A DNA stretch of 64,000 bases from the NCBI RefSeq assembly GCF_000219625.1, contig NC_018218.1:558001-622000 (forward strand), given 5' to 3'. Position 1 is the first letter of the stretch; the number at the start of each line of letters is the position of its first letter. Source of the stretch: Zymoseptoria tritici IPO323. Taxonomy: Eukaryota > Ascomycota > Dothideomycetes > Mycosphaerellales > Mycosphaerellaceae. A program made the position numbers and the translations under genes. Below are positions 60,690-64,000 of the stretch, piece after piece. Below the pieces are notes generated by a model. The model did not search any database, was not told where the DNA came from, and was given only the letters and a program-made list of their open reading frames with translations.

Positions 60690-62485
60690 CGTGACGGGTG
60701 TGACGTGACGAGCGTGGTGGTTGTTGCTGTCGGATGGGGAGATTGGAAGAGCGGCAATGTGAAGTCGAAGAGTGACAGCGACCTCTGTGTGGTAGTATGT
60801 GCGTTCACCTTGCTGTGTTGATATTGTGCGGCGCGGTGAGTGGTGTGCGGCGTGGTCGAGGTAGAAGTGTCGAGGACGGAGCGAGGTCGAAGGTTGATCC
60901 AGAATTTGACAACACCACAATAGTAGACTTGAGACCGGTATGAGGTATTCACTCCATTGTCCATTGGGACGGCGACAACAAGGTATCAGAGCCAGATCTT
61001 GCATGCGGGTGTCGGAGGGACGGTCTGCACTTTCACGCGACGGTGAGGTGGTGTTCAGTCTTGGTATCACTTCGCAAGACTGACCTCCTTTTCACCGATC
61101 CAACACGGTCCACGTAGGTTGCTGTCGTATCCGGTCAATGCCCTCCTTCCAACGCCGCCGAAGCCGCCATTACGACGCCCAACAGACGGCGACTCCGTAC
61201 GCTGCAGCGGATGAACGTGGAGGAGGCCTTCGGCGGCGTTGGAGGGCATCATGGCAGCGAAACAAGGAAGGAGTGGAGGTAGGAGACGTCAGAGAAGGGA
61301 CTGTGGCCCCCAAGGGAGCAGAAGGCAGAGGGATCACTTCAAATCAAGTGCATGCTACATGGGACCACATGGGACCTGTTCTGTCAAGCTCACTCCTCGT
61401 TCACCTCACTATCTGTCACTCCAGCAGTGGCAGGAAAGACATGACTGACTCTACAGGAACCCATTGCCAATCGACGACAGCGGCTCGACCGTCTTCCTGG
61501 TCGTGGACGGACTGTGAACGCTGAGGACTCGCCTATTGGACTTCGTTCATGCCCAACCACCGTGACGGACGCTTGTCCTCCGTCTACAGTCTCATCCTCG
61601 ACGACAACGACGCTATTCCCAGCCGAAACGCCGCATTCCACACGAGCCATCGAGCACTCGACATCGACAGACCCTACGAAGCGTCCAGTACGCCCGACGA
61701 CGCTCCTAACTGACCTGGAGTATTGAAAACGGCTCTAGAATACAGAGGGAAAAGCGTGGGAGAAGAGGAGAATGGAAGAAACAAGTAAGAGGGAAACAGA
61801 TGGGAGCAGCGGGGAATCAAGGGAACAAGGAAGGCGGGACTGATATGCGGCGAGAGGAGTGACCGTGTAGGCGTGCTTGATGCAAGGGATGCGTCGAGAA
61901 GAGCCTATATCAACGTCAGCCAATGTGGGCATCAAGACGGCCTAAGGTCACAGAGGGCAATAGATGGAACAATAAAGAGATCTACGACGAGCGGACTCCT
62001 TGTATCCTGCGGACATTGGTCGTCTGACGAGGGTAAGAAAGTAAGGACGATAACATGAGGAGCACACCAAGAAACAGGTCTTCTTCATTGAAGCCGGGTT
62101 CTGCCTCGTAACGGAGCCGGTAGAGAGTATATCGCGGCAGCCTCGATGATGGTACCCCTACAAAGAGTGCCGGCTCAAATGGGCAATAAGGTATGGACGG
62201 ACTTTTGGCAACATCTTATTACGAGCCAGGGCTACGGCTGCGACGGACAGTGACTCTCTTCCTGTTTAGTAGAAATAGATTGGCCACGCCACCTCCTTAC
62301 ATACATTCAAGACCAACTTCAGAGCTCGATTGTACGTGCAACGGGAGTGAACGGCGACTTCGGCACAGGTACGCTTGTGCTGCTCGTGCTCACTCTGTAA
62401 GAGCCATGGACGTATACATTACTGCTATTGCTCATGACACGGCTCTGCTCTCATTTCGATAGATACCACTCTCCTCCAATCGTCC
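60690..62485. other. intergenic with an inverted repeat
   Basis: About 1.8 kb between the BuGZ-like start and the 3' end of the mutarotase gene. The only structure noted is an inverted repeat, 61138-61163 against 61228-61249. No gene is supported. Confidence 0.45.
61138..61249. repeat. inverted repeat
   Basis: 'atgccctcc' plus 'aacgccgccgaag', separated by 4 extra bases in the left arm, pair with 'cttcggcggcgttggagggcat' on the right. The loop is about 64 bp. Confidence 0.75.
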
Positions 62486-63771
62486 CTACTCCACAAGACC
62501 GAAAGAGAATTTCGACCAGCTGACGGCAGGCTCCGTAGTACGGGAGAAGATCTGGAAGTCTTCACGACCCCACTGAGGCTGGTTAATAGCATCGATCCAC
62601 TGCAAAACGATTAGCTTCTCATATAGACGCGTCCTTTAACAAAGCAACACTCACATCCTGCGTCTCAATCACCAAACATCCATACTTCTGCAAGTACGAC
62701 GTCTGGCCCTGGACATGCTGCTGACTCTGCTTCAACGGAATGCTACCGTTCTGGCCGCCACACGAGTACAGCTGGATACCACCCTGGTTCGTCTGGATGG
62801 TCAATTCAATCCCAGTGCTCGCCGAGGAGAGCTTGAGGACTTCGAGGTATGGATCCTGTTGAGCAGCATACGGCGAGCGATCGGTGATGAACGCGTTGTC
62901 GATACCGACACAGCCGCTGCCGCAGGCGTCGAGTGTGTTGTTGATGTTCTGGCCGATGGTTGTGCCTTGCTTTGTGAAGTCTAGTCCGGTGCCGGCCACC
63001 AACTGAAGTTCGCCATTGGGAACCAGGATACCATCCGTTCCAATTCGGCGCTTCGCGTAGGGCATGTAGAGAGTGTGGTTCAGGATTGTCTCGCCTTCCT
63101 CATCGACGAACGCGCCCAGGTTCCAGTACACGTGGTTGGACAGCATGACCGGCGTGGCGTCGTTGAGTGGGATGGAGACAATGCGGGAAGTCCACGAAGC
63201 GTCGTCTTCGAGGGTGTAGGTCGCGTAGTTGAGGAGGTCGCCCGGGAAGCCCTGATCGGCGGCATCGTAGTGCATGAACGTGATGCTGCTGGAGCTTTGC
63301 GCCACGACGGTCCAGTTCTGTTGGTCGTAGCCGATCAAGCCGCCGTGCAGAGTGTTCGCGCCCTTGTGCTCGTTGGTTGGGATGTGGTAGGTCTGGCCGT
63401 CGAGCTCGAATGTGCCGTTCTTGATGCTGGAGTTATGTGTCAGCGACGTGCTCCATCTAGTTTGGTTCTCCATTGGCATACCGATTCGCATAGCGTCCGA
63501 CGAGAGATCCAAAGTTCGTGTGGTTTGTGAGAGTGTCTTGAAGATATTGGCTGCCCTCATCGTACCCAATCGCCACGTCCTGCCAGTTGCCATTCCTGTC
63601 GTGGACGCACAAGCTCGTCAACCGCGCGCCATATGGGATGAACGATGCCGAGATGCCGTTCGCGCTGAGAGTGTATTTCTGAAACGGATCGCCAGAGAAT
63701 GCCGGGAATGGCGAGTCTGCTGCGGCGACCGCAGCAGCCGCGATGAGCACTGAGAGCACCGAGGAGATCAT
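62486..63771 (-). CDS. secreted aldose 1-epimerase (galactose mutarotase)
   Basis: Three exons, complement(62486..62599, 62655..63426, 63482..63771), both introns 55 bp, encode 391 residues. A signal peptide ('VLSVLIAAAAVAAADS') starts the protein. Family motifs are 'YTLSANGISASFIPYGARLT', 'FGSLVGRYANRIKNGTFELD' (joined by splicing), 'GANTLHGG' with His near 124, 'MLSNHVYWNLG' with His near 195, and 'LVIETQD' with the catalytic base Glu near 351. It ends 'WIDAINQPQWGREDFQIF'. The enzyme interconverts alpha and beta anomers of aldoses. The signal peptide and several sequons suggest it acts outside the cell, unlike the cytosolic GAL10-type domain. Confidence 0.95.
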
Positions 63772-64000
63772 GATGTGGAGAGCTGTGTGCTAGAGAAGTC
63801 TTGTTTCTTGCCTTCGCACCGTGAAGTGAGAGCGGTCAACAGCAAGACCAAGAGTGAGATTCAAATGCGAAAGTGAGAGGCAAGGTCAATCTAACAACAC
63901 AAACATCCTGGCCAAACCTTTAATAACACAGCTCCGCTTCAGACCTTTACCCTCGCACATGCAGGAACCGAATCGAAAAAGCATCACCCATGGTCATCAC
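63772..64000. other. upstream region of the mutarotase gene
   Basis: 229 bp to the window edge, the presumed promoter of the minus-strand aldose 1-epimerase gene. Nothing else is seen. Confidence 0.4.

Noticed and set aside
60690..61070. Upstream extension of the BuGZ-like protein
   Set aside because: The family starts directly before the zinc fingers; the extension is low-complexity and unlike any homolog.

Overview
The window looks like a chromosome segment of a filamentous ascomycete. Its genes carry short 50-130 bp spliceosomal introns with GTAAGT/GTGAGT donors. The proteins are typical fungal ones: a Kre9-like GPI protein, a GH5 exo-beta-1,3-glucanase, an S28 peptidase, a fungal P450 and an IQGAP. 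A repeat at the left edge carries the signature of repeat-induced point mutation (RIP). Intron-like repeats resembling the introner-like elements known from Dothideomycetes point, as inference only, to that class (Capnodiales/Mycosphaerellales). No rRNA, tRNA, CRISPR or plasmid feature was found.

Layout. 0-2.1 kb: AT-shifted, RIP-mutated remnant of a Myb/SANT-like protein on the minus strand. 3.9-5.7: RING-finger protein. 5.9-7.8: wrecked MFS sugar transporter. 8.2-9.7: SGNH hydrolase. 10.3-11.3: Kre9-like GPI protein. 11.3-13.9: intergenic, with a diverged repeat. 13.9-15.3: exo-beta-1,3-glucanase. 15.3-19.5: 4.3 kb without a supportable gene. 19.6-21.0: GPI protein with five copies of a Cys module that also occurs once in the Kre9-like protein. 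21.8-22.9: aldo/keto reductase. 23.4-24.8: Dom34/Pelota. 25.0-25.7: RidA-family protein. 26.2-27.6: Myb-like regulator. 29.1-34.7: IQGAP/Rng2. 35.2-37.0: IMP dehydrogenase. 37-41.2: repeat-rich, gene-empty. 41.2-43.6: mucin-like GPI protein with minisatellites. 45.1-46.7: S28 serine peptidase. 46.9-47.5: tandem array of the repeat family also seen at 38-41 kb. 47.9-48.4: orphan ML-like domain protein. 48.6-50.2: P450. 50.7-51.8: mitochondrial Bax-inhibitor-type protein. 52.6-54.0: hypothetical gene with two near-twin introns. 56.0-59.3: small hypothetical minus-strand genes embedded in arrays of intron-like repeats. 59.4-60.7: BuGZ/ZNF207-like zinc-finger protein. 62.5-63.8: secreted aldose 1-epimerase.

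Conserved housekeeping genes (DOM34, RidA, IQGAP, IMPDH, Bax-inhibitor, BuGZ) alternate with secreted or cell-wall genes (SGNH hydrolase, Kre9-like, glucanase, Cys-module GPI protein, mucin, S28 peptidase, mutarotase). There is no operon-like or biosynthetic cluster; divergent pairs share promoters (22.9-23.4 and 34.7-35.2 kb).

The most unusual content is at 52.9-59.3 kb. Five tandem ~170-190 bp units lie just downstream of the BuGZ gene, each opening with a splice-donor sequence. Related units occur further left, and two similar 127-bp introns sit inside one gene. Together these suggest local multiplication of introner-like elements.
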